The translations under genes were made by a program, and so were the position numbers. This document shows positions 47,324 to 55,927 of a stretch of 64,000 nucleotides of DNA, one piece after another. The notes beneath the pieces are model-generated. The model worked only from the letters and a program-made list of their open reading frames with translations. It was not told where the DNA came from and did no database searches. Each line of letters starts with the position of its first letter. Position 1 is the first letter of the stretch. This stretch comes from Betaproteobacteria bacterium. Lineage in GTDB: Bacteria; Pseudomonadota; Gammaproteobacteria; Burkholderiales; Casimicrobiaceae. The DNA is taken from NCBI GenBank assembly GCA_016716425.1, contig JADJWJ010000020.1, positions 310,001 to 374,000 on the forward strand, read 5' to 3'.

Positions 47324-47702
47324 CGTTCGCACCCTCCTGATTGGTCCGTGCTTCGTTTGGGTACACCGCACATCACCCACGGGCAATGATGATGCCACTG
47401 CACCGGACGACTGTCACGATGCGGCGGCGTGACGCGCTCGTCCGGGAGAGTGTGGATGGTCGCTACGATGACGGGTCCACGGTCCAGGATCGAATGCCGA
47501 TCGACCCGGGTTCACCGGCGCCCCGGCGAGGGCCGCTTCGCCGAGACACCGGTGTTCACTGCGAGCGAATTGCGCGGCGATCGCTCCATGTGACGTTTGC
47601 CCCGGATTCCGGTCCGGGGCAAACGAGGAATCGCCGCGTGCACGGACGACGGGTCGCGCACATGCGGGGGGGAGGTCTCGTGCCGACTGCAGCCGCTTTC
47701 GA
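47324..47702. other. Intergenic region with a strong hairpin
   Basis: About 380 bp between pdxA and the anchored-protein gene. It contains the 12-bp-stem hairpin at 47594-47623. No gene is supported. Confidence 0.5.
47594..47623 (-). terminator. Strong hairpin downstream of pdxA
   Basis: GTTTGCCCCGGA / TCCGGGGCAAAC form a perfect 12-bp stem with a 6-base loop, 80 bp beyond the pdxA stop. No T tract follows on either strand, so it may instead be a repetitive palindrome. Confidence 0.5.
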
Positions 47703-48713
47703 CTACGCAAGCGCCGCGGCGGCTGCCCGCGCCGCGCCCATCCGGCACGCCAGCGCGAACGCGTTCGTGATCGCACCCGCGTTGGCCACGCCCTTCCCGG
47801 CGATGTCGTATGCCGTCCCGTGCGCGGGCGTCGCGATGGGAATCGGGAGCCCGCCGGGCACGGTGACGCCGCGCTCGAAGCCCATGAGCTTCATCGCGAT
47901 CTGGCCCTGGTCGTGGTACATCGTCAGCACGCCGTCGTAACCCTGTCCGTCCTTGCGCATTGCGCGCACGAACGCGGTGTCGGCGGGGAAGGGGCCGTCG
48001 GCCGGAAAGCCGCGCGAGCGCGCGAGCTCGACGCCGGGACCGATTGTGTCGATCTCCTCGCGCCCGAACGCGCCGCCGTCGCCGTTGTGCGGATTGAGTC
48101 CGCACACGGCGATGCGCGGCGACGCCACGCCCGACGCCACGAGACCACGCGTCAGCAGCGCGACGCCTTCGGCCACGTTCTCGCGCGTGATGAGCGCGGA
48201 AACGTCCTTCAGCGGCACGTGCGACGTCACGCGCGACGTCCACAGCGTGTCGAGCACGTTGAACTCGACGCACGGGCCGGTGAAGTCCAGCAGCTCGCAG
48301 AAGTAGTGCAGCTCGTCGGCGTGCCGCATGCCGCCGGCGCGCAGCGCCGCCTTGTTGAGCGGCGCGAAGCACAGCGCGTCGGCGATCCCGCGGCGCACGA
48401 GGTCCACGCCGAGGGCGAGCCCCGCAAGCATGTACGCGCCGTTCTGCGCCGCGACTTCGCCCCGGGCGAAGCCGCTCTCGTCGACGCGATTCCAGTCGAC
48501 GACGCGCACGGCCGCCGGCGCGCGCACGGCTTCGCCGCGCTCGTACGCGAACCGCGCGCCGGCCGCGCGCATGCCGTCCTCGACGGATACGCGCGCGCCG
48601 ACGAGCAGGATGTCGGCCGCGCGCGGCGCCGCGTCGTCCGCGAGCAGCTTCGCGACCAGTTCCGGCCCGATGCCCGCGGGATCGCCGGCGAACAGCGCGA
48701 GCGTGGGCTTCAC
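47703..48713 (-). CDS. pdxA: PdxA-family 4-phosphate dehydrogenase
   Basis: The 336-residue product begins VKPTLALFAGDPAGIGPELV (GTG start) and has the metal-binding histidine regions of PdxA: MRHADELHYFCELLD, CGLNPHNGDGGAFGREE and TMYHDQGQIAMKLMGFERG, then AHGTAYDIAGKGVANAGAI. PdxA oxidises 4-phosphohydroxy-L-threonine in vitamin B6 synthesis, but PdxA2-type paralogues act in sugar-acid breakdown. Here it lies in an operon with a TctC-type binding protein and a GntR regulator rather than with ksgA or surA, so a catabolic role is more likely. The GTG overlaps the stop of tctC by 4 bp. Confidence 0.88.
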   Translation of the reverse strand: MKPTLALFAGDPAGIGPELVAKLLADDAAPRAADILLVGARVSVEDGMRAAGARFAYERGEAVRAPAAVRVVDWNRVDESGFARGEVAAQNGAYMLAGLALGVDLVRRGIADALCFAPLNKAALRAGGMRHADELHYFCELLDFTGPCVEFNVLDTLWTSRVTSHVPLKDVSALITRENVAEGVALLTRGLVASGVASPRIAVCGLNPHNGDGGAFGREEIDTIGPGVELARSRGFPADGPFPADTAFVRAMRKDGQGYDGVLTMYHDQGQIAMKLMGFERGVTVPGGLPIPIATPAHGTAYDIAGKGVANAGAITNAFALACRMGAARAAAAALA

Positions 48714-49681
48714 TGGGCGATCTTGACGTTGGCGTCCTTGATCAGCTTGCCGAAGCGGTCGTAATCGGACCTGACCATCGCCGCGAATTGCTCCTGCGAG
48801 ATGTTGCCCGGCTCGCCGCCCAATCCGAGCAGGCGCTTCTGCACGTCCGGCAGCTGGAGCGCCTTCATCGTCTCGGCGAAGATCTTGTTCACGACGTCCT
48901 TCGGCGTGCCCGCCGTGACGAAGAGGCCGTACCACGTGGTCATCTCGACGCCGGGCAGGCCCGCTTCGGCGAGCGTCGGCACGTCCGGCAGTTCGGGCGA
49001 GCGCTTCGGGCTCATCACGGCGAGCGCCTTGACCTTGCCGCCCTTGATGAACGCCATCGCCGACGAGGTCGTGTCGAAGTCGAGCTGGATCTGGCCGCCG
49101 ACGAGATCGGCGAGCACCTGCGACGACCCCTTGTACGGCACGTGCACGGCCTTCGTCCCCGCCGCGAGGTTGAACGCCTCGCCGGCCAGGTGCTGCGTGC
49201 TGCCGATGCCTGACGAGCCGTAGGAAAAGGCGTCCGGCTTGGCTTTCATCATGACGATGAGGTCGCGCACGCTGTTCGCGGGCACGGCGGGACCGACGAC
49301 GAGCACGTTCGGCACGACGACGATCAGCGCGACCGGGATCAGGTCCTTGTTCGAGTCGAAGCCGAGCTTCATGAGGTGCGGCGCGATCGCCTGGCCGGTG
49401 TTGGTCGCGACCAGCAGCGTGTGACCGTCGGGCGGCGCCTTGGCGGTCAGGTCCGCGGCGATCGTGTTCGACGCGCCGGGCTTGTTCTCGACGACGAACG
49501 GCTGGCCCATCGCCGCCTGGTACTTGTCGGCGAGCATGCGCGCGATGATGTCGGTGCCGCCGCCGGCGCCGGCGCCGACCATGATCCGGACGGGCTTCGT
49601 CGGGTACGACTGTGCGGCGGCGGTGGCCGCGAGCGCGGCGAGCGCGCAGGCAGCGGCAATGCGGATGCCGGAACGGAACAT
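48710..49681 (-). CDS. Tripartite tricarboxylate transporter binding protein (Bug/TctC)
   Basis: The 323-residue periplasmic protein has a signal peptide (ACALAALAATAAAQ) and the Bug family pattern YPTKPVRIMVGAGAGGGTD, KYQAAMGQPFVVENKPGASN, YGSSGIGSTQHLAGEAFN, VPYKGSSQVLADLVGGQIQL and SPELPDVPTLAEAGLPGVEM. It would bind a small carboxylic acid. No TctA or TctB gene is present nearby, as is usual for the many orphan Bug proteins of Burkholderiales. The start ATG has AGGAGGAGTC upstream. It is followed directly by pdxA and preceded by gntR, so its ligand is probably the substrate or an intermediate of that pathway. Confidence 0.92.
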   Translation of the reverse strand: MFRSGIRIAAACALAALAATAAAQSYPTKPVRIMVGAGAGGGTDIIARMLADKYQAAMGQPFVVENKPGASNTIAADLTAKAPPDGHTLLVATNTGQAIAPHLMKLGFDSNKDLIPVALIVVVPNVLVVGPAVPANSVRDLIVMMKAKPDAFSYGSSGIGSTQHLAGEAFNLAAGTKAVHVPYKGSSQVLADLVGGQIQLDFDTTSSAMAFIKGGKVKALAVMSPKRSPELPDVPTLAEAGLPGVEMTTWYGLFVTAGTPKDVVNKIFAETMKALQLPDVQKRLLGLGGEPGNISQEQFAAMVRSDYDRFGKLIKDANVKIAQ

Positions 49682-49709
49682 GACTCCTCCTGTGTGAAGA
49701 CGAACGGGA

Positions 49710-50432
49710 CTAGACGCCGCGGTCGGCGCCGGTGACGACCGACGAAACGCGCGGCCACGTGTTGTCGAGGTGCTCGCGCAGCAGGCGTCCGAGACGGGGG
49801 CCGTCGCGGGCGGCGAGCGCGGCGATGAAGCCCTCGTGCTCGGCCATCGCCGCCGACCAGTTCTCGGGCGACTGGTTGCCGATGTAGCGGATGCGCCGCA
49901 TGCGCGCGCGCAGGACGCCGTGCAGCATGGCCAGCGTCGCATTGCCGGCCGCGCGCACGATCGCGTTGTGGATCTCCTGGTTCAGGCGGAAGTACTCGGG
50001 CCGCTCGCGCCGCGCGTAATGCTCGCGCATGCGCTCGTGCAGCGCGACGATGGCGGCGATCTCCTCGTCGCCGGCGGCGGCCGCGCGCTGCCCCGCGTGC
50101 TCCTCGAGCAGCGCGATCAGCGCGAGCATGTCCTGCGCGTCCTTGGCGGTGAACACCTTGACGACCGCGCCGCGGCCGGGGAGGAGGTCGACCAGCCCTT
50201 CCGAGGCCAGCACCTTGAGCGCCTCGCGCACCGGCGTTCGCGACACGCCGAGTTGCCCCGCGAGCTCGACCTCGTGGATGGGCGCGCCGGCGGCGAGGGT
50301 CCCGTCGACGATCAGGTCGCGCACCCGCGCGGTCACCTCGGCGTGCAGCGAGGCCCGGCGGATCGGCGCCAGTGGCGCGCCTTCGGGGGCGGGCGGGGCG
50401 GTCGCGGCTGCGGGGATCGCGTCTGCAGGCAT
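49710..50432 (-). CDS. GntR-family (FCD) transcriptional regulator
   Basis: The product of about 240 residues has an N-terminal GntR winged helix (LHAEVTARVRDLIVDGTLAA, VSRTPVREALKVLASEGLVD) and a C-terminal FCD ligand domain (RRERPEYFRLNQEIHNAIVR, MAEHEGFIAALAARDGPRLG). It likely controls the tctC-pdxA genes directly downstream (28-bp gap) in response to the transported acid or a product. I prefer the ATG at 50432. An ATG at 50480 lies inside the operator-like palindrome, which argues against it. Confidence 0.9.
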   Translation of the reverse strand: MPADAIPAAATAPPAPEGAPLAPIRRASLHAEVTARVRDLIVDGTLAAGAPIHEVELAGQLGVSRTPVREALKVLASEGLVDLLPGRGAVVKVFTAKDAQDMLALIALLEEHAGQRAAAAGDEEIAAIVALHERMREHYARRERPEYFRLNQEIHNAIVRAAGNATLAMLHGVLRARMRRIRYIGNQSPENWSAAMAEHEGFIAALAARDGPRLGRLLREHLDNTWPRVSSVVTGADRGV

Positions 50433-50475
50433 CGGGTGAGCGCGTACTGACTTCTGTCGGGAAATCGCACGATAA

Positions 50476-50496
50476 TGCATAATTACGCATTATGCA
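50476..50496. promoter_or_regulatory. GntR-type operator palindrome
   Basis: Perfect 8-bp half-sites TGCATAAT and ATTATGCA are separated by TACGC. The site lies 44 bp upstream of the preferred gntR start, in a locally AT-rich patch, and is placed for autoregulation. Assignment to this regulator is inferred from position and symmetry. Confidence 0.65.
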
Positions 50497-50706
50497 AGCC
50501 CGGTCACAGCTTCGGAAAGGCAGGCATGCCAGCGCCAGCCCAACGATGCGGGCGCCCGCCGGGCTTTGCACCCGAGCGCCCTCCACCCGCCGACGCGGCC
50601 CGGCCGCAGCCCTCCGGAGCGCCGGCCGGTACCGGCGGCGGCTCGCGGGGGGCTGCGTGCTAGAGTCGCGCCGACCGGCCGCGCGTCGCCGCCCCGCCTT
50701 CAAGCC

Positions 50707-51783
50707 ATGAAGACATCCGCGCCGTCCCGCATCGACCGCACCATCACGCTGGCGGCGCTCGCGGTGCTGGCCGGCGGCGTCTACCTCGTGCTGGTGCCGT
50801 TCATTTCGGCGATCGCGTGGGCGGCGGTGCTGGCGGTTGCCACCTGGCCGCTGTTCGACCTGATGGCCAAGCGCAGCGGGCGACCCGGCTATGCGGCCAC
50901 GCTGATGACGCTGCTGATCCTCGCGGTGGTCGTCGCGCCGTTCGTGATCGTAGGCGCCACCCTGGCCGAGAACGCCGAGCGGCTGTCGACGTTCGTGCGC
51001 GGGGCCATCGAAAGCGGGCCGCCCGATCCGCCGGCGTGGCTCGTGCAGATTCCCCTGGTGGGCGAGCGCGTGGCCGCGTACTGGGCGTCGTTCGCGCACG
51101 ACGGCGCGGGCGTGCTGAACGAGCTGAAGCGCTTCGTCGATCCGCTGCGCCAGTTCGCGTTCAAGGCCGGCGCCGTCGTCGGCGAGGGGCTGCTCCAGCT
51201 GACGCTGTCGGTGCTGATCGCGTTCTTCTTCTTCCGCGACGGCGAGGCGATCATGGAGCGGGTGCGCGGCGCGGTGAGCCGCATCTCGCCGACGCGGGGC
51301 CTGCACATGCTCGACGTGGCGGGCGCGACGACGCAGGCGGTCGTCTACGGCATCCTCGGCACCGCGCTCGCGCAGGGCGTGCTGATGGCCATCGGCCTCC
51401 TCATCGTCGGCGTCAAGGCCGCGCCGCTGCTCGGGCTGGTCACGTTCTTCCTGTCGCCGGTGCCCGTGGGTCCGCCGCTGGTCTGGATCCCCGTCGGGCT
51501 CTACCTCATCTTCGGCGCCGGCGAAACCGGATGGGGCATCTTCCTGCTGCTGTGGGGCGCGCTCGTCGTGTCGTCGGTCGACAACGTGTTGAAGCCGATG
51601 ATCATCAGCCGCGGCAGCGACCTGCCGTTCATGCTGGTGCTGCTGGGCGTCTTCGGCGGCGTCATCGCGTTCGGCTTCATCGGCGTGTTCCTCGGGCCGG
51701 TGCTGCTGGCGCTCGGCTTCATGCTGGTGAAGGAGTGGGCGTCGCCGACGCATCCCCAGGTCGACGACGATCCGCTCGCGTGA
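50707..51783 (+). CDS. AI-2E family membrane transporter
   Basis: The 358-residue product is an integral membrane protein of the AI-2E exporter (PerM/YdiK/TqsA) family. It has two early spans (LAALAVLAGGVYLVLVPFIS, AIAWAAVLAVATWPLFDLMA), a soluble helical region, and a C-terminal span group with LTLSVLIAFFFFRDGEAIME, TTQAVVYGILGTALAQGVLM, FFLSPVPVGPPLVWIPVGLY and the family motif VDNVLKPMIISRGSDLPFML. The transported molecule is unknown for most members. It is divergent from gntR but separated by 275 bp and not obviously linked. The start at ATG 50707 gives a normal length. Confidence 0.92.
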   Translation: MKTSAPSRIDRTITLAALAVLAGGVYLVLVPFISAIAWAAVLAVATWPLFDLMAKRSGRPGYAATLMTLLILAVVVAPFVIVGATLAENAERLSTFVRGAIESGPPDPPAWLVQIPLVGERVAAYWASFAHDGAGVLNELKRFVDPLRQFAFKAGAVVGEGLLQLTLSVLIAFFFFRDGEAIMERVRGAVSRISPTRGLHMLDVAGATTQAVVYGILGTALAQGVLMAIGLLIVGVKAAPLLGLVTFFLSPVPVGPPLVWIPVGLYLIFGAGETGWGIFLLLWGALVVSSVDNVLKPMIISRGSDLPFMLVLLGVFGGVIAFGFIGVFLGPVLLALGFMLVKEWASPTHPQVDDDPLA

Positions 51784-51809
51784 CGCGCGTCGCGGATGCG
51801 CGACCGCCG

Positions 51810-51848
51810 CTCACCCCGACCCTCCCCCGCTGCGCGGGGCGAGGAAGT
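51810..51848. repeat. Second copy of the CTCACCCCGACCCTC repeat
   Basis: CTCACCCCGACCCTCCCCCG is followed by a hairpin CCCCGC-TGC-GCGGGG, 27 bp after the AI-2E gene and between convergent genes. It may serve as a terminator. The first copy is at 5034-5072. Confidence 0.6.
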
Positions 51849-51889
51849 GTCCTTGGCGCCCGCCAGTGCGCGTGCGCTTCCTCGCCGCG

Positions 51890-54031
51890 TCAGATCGGCG
51901 AGCAGAACACGACGCTGTCCGCGCCGTAGCCCTCCGGCGACCACGCGCGGTTGGCCATCGCGCGCCGCTGCGACAGGTCGACCGTGTACCGGTGGTTCGC
52001 GTCGTTGCGGTTGTTGAAGAAGCGGAACACCGGCAGCGTCTTGGCCGGGCAGCGCCCGTTCGCGTCGGGCACCTGGATGTAGAACGCGTCGGCGCGCTCG
52101 AGCTTCCAGATGCCCGGCCAGTTCAGCAGCACGAACAGGCACTCGTCGGTGCTCGCCGAGTACCAGTGCGAGTTGATCATCACGTTCGCGTCGGCGTAGA
52201 AGCGGCAGACGGGCCGGGCGCTGGCGGGGGCGCTGTCGCGGGTCAGGTACGCGTAGAAGTACAGGCCGGTGCGCTGGAAGATCCCGCGCAGGAACGTGTC
52301 GATGTAGTGGACTTCCGCCGGGTCGGCGGTGATGAAGTAGTGATCGAGGTCCGCGCGGTAGTACTCGACGACGGGGTACGCGTTCGCCGGCGGCGGGCCG
52401 CCCGGCAGCACGCTGCCGAGCGCAGCGCCCGCGTCCAGCATGCCGGCGCCGCAGATGCTTGCCAGCTGGCACACTGAATCGGACGGGAACGGTCGCGCCG
52501 TCCCGGCGACGACGTCGAGCACGCGGCCGGCGGTCAGCAGCGGGTCGCGCGCGATCAGCATCGCGGCCGTGCCCGCGACGAGCGGCGCCGCGAACGACGT
52601 GCCGCGTCCGGGCGTGTACGAGGGCTCCTGCGGCACCGTTGCGCCGTCGTTGGCGAGCGAAACGATGAGGTCGGTGAGCGGCAGGTCGCCGCCCGGCGCG
52701 GAGACGTCGACGCGCGGGCCGAAGTTCGAGTAGCTCGCGAGACCGCCGCGGACGTCGTGCGCGCCGACGGTGATCACGCCGCTGCAGTTGGCGGGCGAGA
52801 ATGCGGTCGCGTCCTGCGATGCATTGCCGGCGGCAACCACGACGACCGCGCCTTGCGCGAGCGCGTCGTCGATGGCTTCCTGGATCGACTGGTCGCAGGC
52901 GCCGTGGCCGCCGAGACTCATGTTGATGACGCGCGCCGGGTGCGTGTTCGCCGGGACACCGGCGATCGGCACGCCCGACGACCACAGCATCCCTTCGAGT
53001 ACGTCCTCGAACGTGCCGCCGCACGCGCCCAGCGTGCGCACCGGCAGGATCCGCACGCCGGCCGCCACACCCGCGATGCCGATGCCGTTGTTCGTGTTGG
53101 CGGCAATCTGCCCGGCGACGAACAGGCCGTGGAAGAAGCTGTCGTAGGTGGCGCCGGCGCAGGTGCCGTCGCTCCAGTCGCCTTCGTCGCGCGGATCCGG
53201 GTCGCGGGCGTTGCCGTCGCGCGCGCGCCCGGCGTCCGAGATGAAGTCGTAGCCCGCCAGCACGCGGCCGACGAGGTCGGGGTGCGGCAGGATGCCGGTG
53301 TCGATCACGGCGACCGTGACGGCGGCGGCCGGCTGCAGCGCCCATGCCGTCTCGACGTTGATGCCGGACAGCGGATCGTTGAGCGACCACTGCGCCGGAT
53401 ACCACGGATCGTTCGGCACCGCGGCCGGCCGCACGCGCCGCACCGGGTCCGCGTACTGGACGTCGGGGTCGTCCTGGATCGCCGCGGCGAGTTGCGCGAG
53501 CGTGTCGGGGCTCTGCGGCAGCGCGACGGAGAGCACCCAGACGTTGGCGATCTGGCGCTCGACGGTGACCGCCATGCCGATCCGCTGGGCGAGTCGCCCG
53601 GTGATGCCGGCCCAATCCGGCGTCACGCCATCCTTGAGCCGCACGAGCAGCCGGTTGCCCGGCACCTCGCCCCAGGGATCGCCGGCCGACTTGCGCGTCA
53701 TCGGCGCGGGCTGCACGGCCTCCGCCCACAGCACGCTGCGGTCGATGCGCAGCGCCTTGACCATCGCGGCGGCATCGGCCGCGGAGACCGGCGCGGGTAG
53801 CGCAAGTTCGAGCGCACCGGTGCGCGTCGTGCCGACGAGCGCGAGCGACGCGCCGGCGGCCGCCTCCAGCGCCGCCTGCGCGTCCGGCGGCAGCGTGCCG
53901 CCCGCGGCGGCGAAGGGGTGCAGCATGACGCGCAGAGTCGCGACCGGCTCGGCGGCGACGGGCAGGGCGGCAACCAGCAGGGCGCAGGCGGCGCACGCCG
54001 CGCGCGCGGTACCCATCAGCAACGACCGCAT
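51890..54031 (-). CDS. Secreted subtilisin-like serine peptidase with DUF5648 tail
   Basis: The 713-residue precursor begins MRSLLMGTARAACAACALLV with a signal peptide, then a prodomain of about 180 residues. The S8 catalytic triad is Asp244 (AVIDTGILPHPDL), His301 (SFFHGLFVAGQIA) and Ser479 (GTSFAAPLVAGTA). The His motif reads HGLFVAG instead of the usual HGTHVAG, but the catalytic His is kept. A C-terminal region of about 165 residues (VVEYYRADLDHYFITADPAE ... NRNDANHRYTVDLSQRRAMA) is a DUF5648-type lectin-like repeat domain often found on secreted enzymes. The ATG at 54031 is chosen over 54109 because it places the signal peptide at the N-terminus. Confidence 0.92.
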   Translation of the reverse strand: MRSLLMGTARAACAACALLVAALPVAAEPVATLRVMLHPFAAAGGTLPPDAQAALEAAAGASLALVGTTRTGALELALPAPVSAADAAAMVKALRIDRSVLWAEAVQPAPMTRKSAGDPWGEVPGNRLLVRLKDGVTPDWAGITGRLAQRIGMAVTVERQIANVWVLSVALPQSPDTLAQLAAAIQDDPDVQYADPVRRVRPAAVPNDPWYPAQWSLNDPLSGINVETAWALQPAAAVTVAVIDTGILPHPDLVGRVLAGYDFISDAGRARDGNARDPDPRDEGDWSDGTCAGATYDSFFHGLFVAGQIAANTNNGIGIAGVAAGVRILPVRTLGACGGTFEDVLEGMLWSSGVPIAGVPANTHPARVINMSLGGHGACDQSIQEAIDDALAQGAVVVVAAGNASQDATAFSPANCSGVITVGAHDVRGGLASYSNFGPRVDVSAPGGDLPLTDLIVSLANDGATVPQEPSYTPGRGTSFAAPLVAGTAAMLIARDPLLTAGRVLDVVAGTARPFPSDSVCQLASICGAGMLDAGAALGSVLPGGPPPANAYPVVEYYRADLDHYFITADPAEVHYIDTFLRGIFQRTGLYFYAYLTRDSAPASARPVCRFYADANVMINSHWYSASTDECLFVLLNWPGIWKLERADAFYIQVPDANGRCPAKTLPVFRFFNNRNDANHRYTVDLSQRRAMANRAWSPEGYGADSVVFCSPI

Positions 54032-54161
54032 CGTGGACTCTCCATGGAGCGCCGCCATCGGCGCCGCTTCGGTGCGAGCAATTCCGGTGCCAGCCGCCGC
54101 CGGCGTCATGCCGGCAGCATACGCCGGCAGCGCATCGACTGCCTAGCCCGAGCGCGCGAGA

Positions 54162-55007
54162 CTACTGGGGTTTGTCGGATCGGGCGGCGGCGGCCGCCGC
54201 GCGGTCCCGTTCCATGTCGGCGCGGTAGGGCGCCAGTATGGACACCATCTGCGCGAAGATCTTCGGGTTGCCGGCGATCACCTGGCCGCCGTAGAGGTAG
54301 TCCCCTTCGCCGGTCAGGTCGCCGATGAGGCCGCCGGACTCGAGCACCAGCAGGCTGCCGGCGGCCACGTCCCACGGATTGAGGCCCACTTCCCAGAAGC
54401 CGTCGTAGAAGCCCGCGGCGACGTACGCCAGGTCGAGCGCGGCCGCGCCGGGGCGGCGCAGCCCGGCGGTCTGCGTGATCATCGTCTTCATCATCGCGAG
54501 GTAGGTGTCGAGGTAGGAGCCGTCGCGAAACGGGAAGCCGGTGCCGATCAGGCACTCGCGCAGGTGCGCGCGGCGCGACACGCGCATGCGGCGGTCGTTG
54601 AGGTACGCGCCGCGGCCGCGCGTGGCGGTGAACAGATCGTTGCGCACCGGGTCGTAGATGACGCCCTGCTGCACGACGCCGTGGTGCGCCAGCGCGATCG
54701 ACACGCAGTACTGCGGGAAGCCGTGCAGGAAGTTCGTCGTGCCGTCGAGCGGGTCGATGATCCACACGTAGTCGGCGTCGGGGTTGTGGCCCTTCTTCGT
54801 GCCTTCCTCGGCGAGGATCGCGTGGTCCGGGTAGCTGCCGTGCAGCGTCTCGACGATCGCGGCCTCCGCCGCGTGGTCGATCTCGCTGACGAAGTCCTTC
54901 GGGCCCTTGGCGGTGACCGTGAGGAGGTCGAGGTCGCGCGCGCCGCGGTTGATGATGTTGCCGGCGCGGCGGGCCGCCTTGACGGCCGTCGTGAGCATCG
55001 GGTGCAT
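54162..55007 (-). CDS. suhB: Inositol-1-monophosphatase family protein SuhB
   Basis: The 281-residue product has the metal and phosphate sites of the family: ILAEEGTKKGHNPDADYVWI, IDPLDGTTNFLHGFPQYCVS and VGLNPWDVAAGSLLVLESGG. SuhB removes phosphate from inositol phosphates and also takes part in ribosomal RNA antitermination in E. coli. The start MHPMLTTAVKAARRAGNIIN matches other SuhB proteins. A divergent trmJ gene begins 112 bp away, an arrangement common in betaproteobacteria. Confidence 0.95.
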   Translation of the reverse strand: MHPMLTTAVKAARRAGNIINRGARDLDLLTVTAKGPKDFVSEIDHAAEAAIVETLHGSYPDHAILAEEGTKKGHNPDADYVWIIDPLDGTTNFLHGFPQYCVSIALAHHGVVQQGVIYDPVRNDLFTATRGRGAYLNDRRMRVSRRAHLRECLIGTGFPFRDGSYLDTYLAMMKTMITQTAGLRRPGAAALDLAYVAAGFYDGFWEVGLNPWDVAAGSLLVLESGGLIGDLTGEGDYLYGGQVIAGNPKIFAQMVSILAPYRADMERDRAAAAAARSDKPQ

Positions 55008-55118
55008 GGGCTGCCGTGCGCGCGGCCGGCGGGACCGGCGCGGGCGCGAAAGGAAGAGTCAGGACTGCGAATACTGCTATTTTACCCGCTTCCCCGTTTG
55101 CGCCGACGACGCCTCGCC

Positions 55119-55916
55119 ATGGACCCCGCAACCCTGCCCGCCGCCGCGCTCGCGCGCGTGCGCGTCGTGCTCGTGCGCACCACGCATCCGGGCAACATCG
55201 GCGCCGCCGCACGGGCCATGCACACGATGGGTGTCGGCCGGCTGGTGCTGGTCGCGCCCGAGCGGTACCCGCACCCGGAGGCGACGGCGCTCGCGTCGGG
55301 CGCGACGGCCGTGCTCGACGGCGCACGTGTCGTCGGGACGCTGCCGGAGGCGCTCGCCGGCTGCGCGATCGCGATCGGCCTGTCGGCGCGTCCACGGGCG
55401 TTCGCGGGTCGCGTGCTGCCGCTGCGCGACGCGGCCGTGGAAGCCGCACGGGCCACGGCGGCCGGCGACGTGGCGCTCGTGTTCGGCACCGAGATGTCGG
55501 GACTGTCGAACGCCGAACTCGCCCAGTGCGCGATTGCCGCCACCATTCCCGCGAATCCCGACTACCCGTCACTCAACGTTGCCGCTGCCGTACAGGTCGC
55601 CGCCTACGAGCTGCGCGTCGCTGCCGGTGCGGGACGCGTGTGGTCGGCGCCGCGCTTCGCTCCGGCGGCGCACGACGAGGTCGAGGCGCTCTACGCGCAC
55701 GCGCAGGTCACGCTCACCGCGATGCGCTTCCTTCACCCCGCGCAGCCGCGGCGCCTGCTGCCGCGTCTGCGGCGCCTGTTCGGCCGCGCGGGGCTCGAAC
55801 GCGAGGAGGTCAACATCCTGCGCGGCATCCTCGCCCGCGTCGACCAGTTCGTCGAGCGCGCAACCAGGAGGGGCCCGGGGGGTCTGACCCCTAACATGCA
55901 CTCGAGTGCATGTTAG
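55119..55916 (+). CDS. trmJ: tRNA (cytidine/uridine-2'-O-)-methyltransferase TrmJ
   Basis: A SPOUT-type RNA methyltransferase of 265 residues. Conserved parts are VLVRTTHPGNIGAAARAMHT near the start, ALVFGTEMSGLSNAELAQC, and IPANPDYPSLNVAAAVQVAA forming the knot. TrmJ methylates the ribose at position 32 of the tRNA anticodon loop using S-adenosylmethionine. The last twelve or so residues (GGLTPNMHSSAC) are encoded by the 48-bp palindrome, which also provides the stop; the native C-terminus probably ended near FVERATRRG. It converges with the APC permease gene, overlapping it by 4 bp. Confidence 0.93.
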   Translation: MDPATLPAAALARVRVVLVRTTHPGNIGAAARAMHTMGVGRLVLVAPERYPHPEATALASGATAVLDGARVVGTLPEALAGCAIAIGLSARPRAFAGRVLPLRDAAVEAARATAAGDVALVFGTEMSGLSNAELAQCAIAATIPANPDYPSLNVAAAVQVAAYELRVAAGAGRVWSAPRFAPAAHDEVEALYAHAQVTLTAMRFLHPAQPRRLLPRLRRLFGRAGLEREEVNILRGILARVDQFVERATRRGPGGLTPNMHSSAC

Positions 55917-55927
55917 GGGTCAGACCC
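55880..55927. repeat. Perfect 48-bp palindrome between trmJ and the permease
   Basis: GGGTCTGACCCCTAACATGC and its reverse complement meet at CTCGAG with no mismatch over 48 bp. GGGTCTGACCCC-type palindromes are widespread in intergenic DNA of beta- and deltaproteobacteria. Here it probably ends transcription from both sides. Confidence 0.85.
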
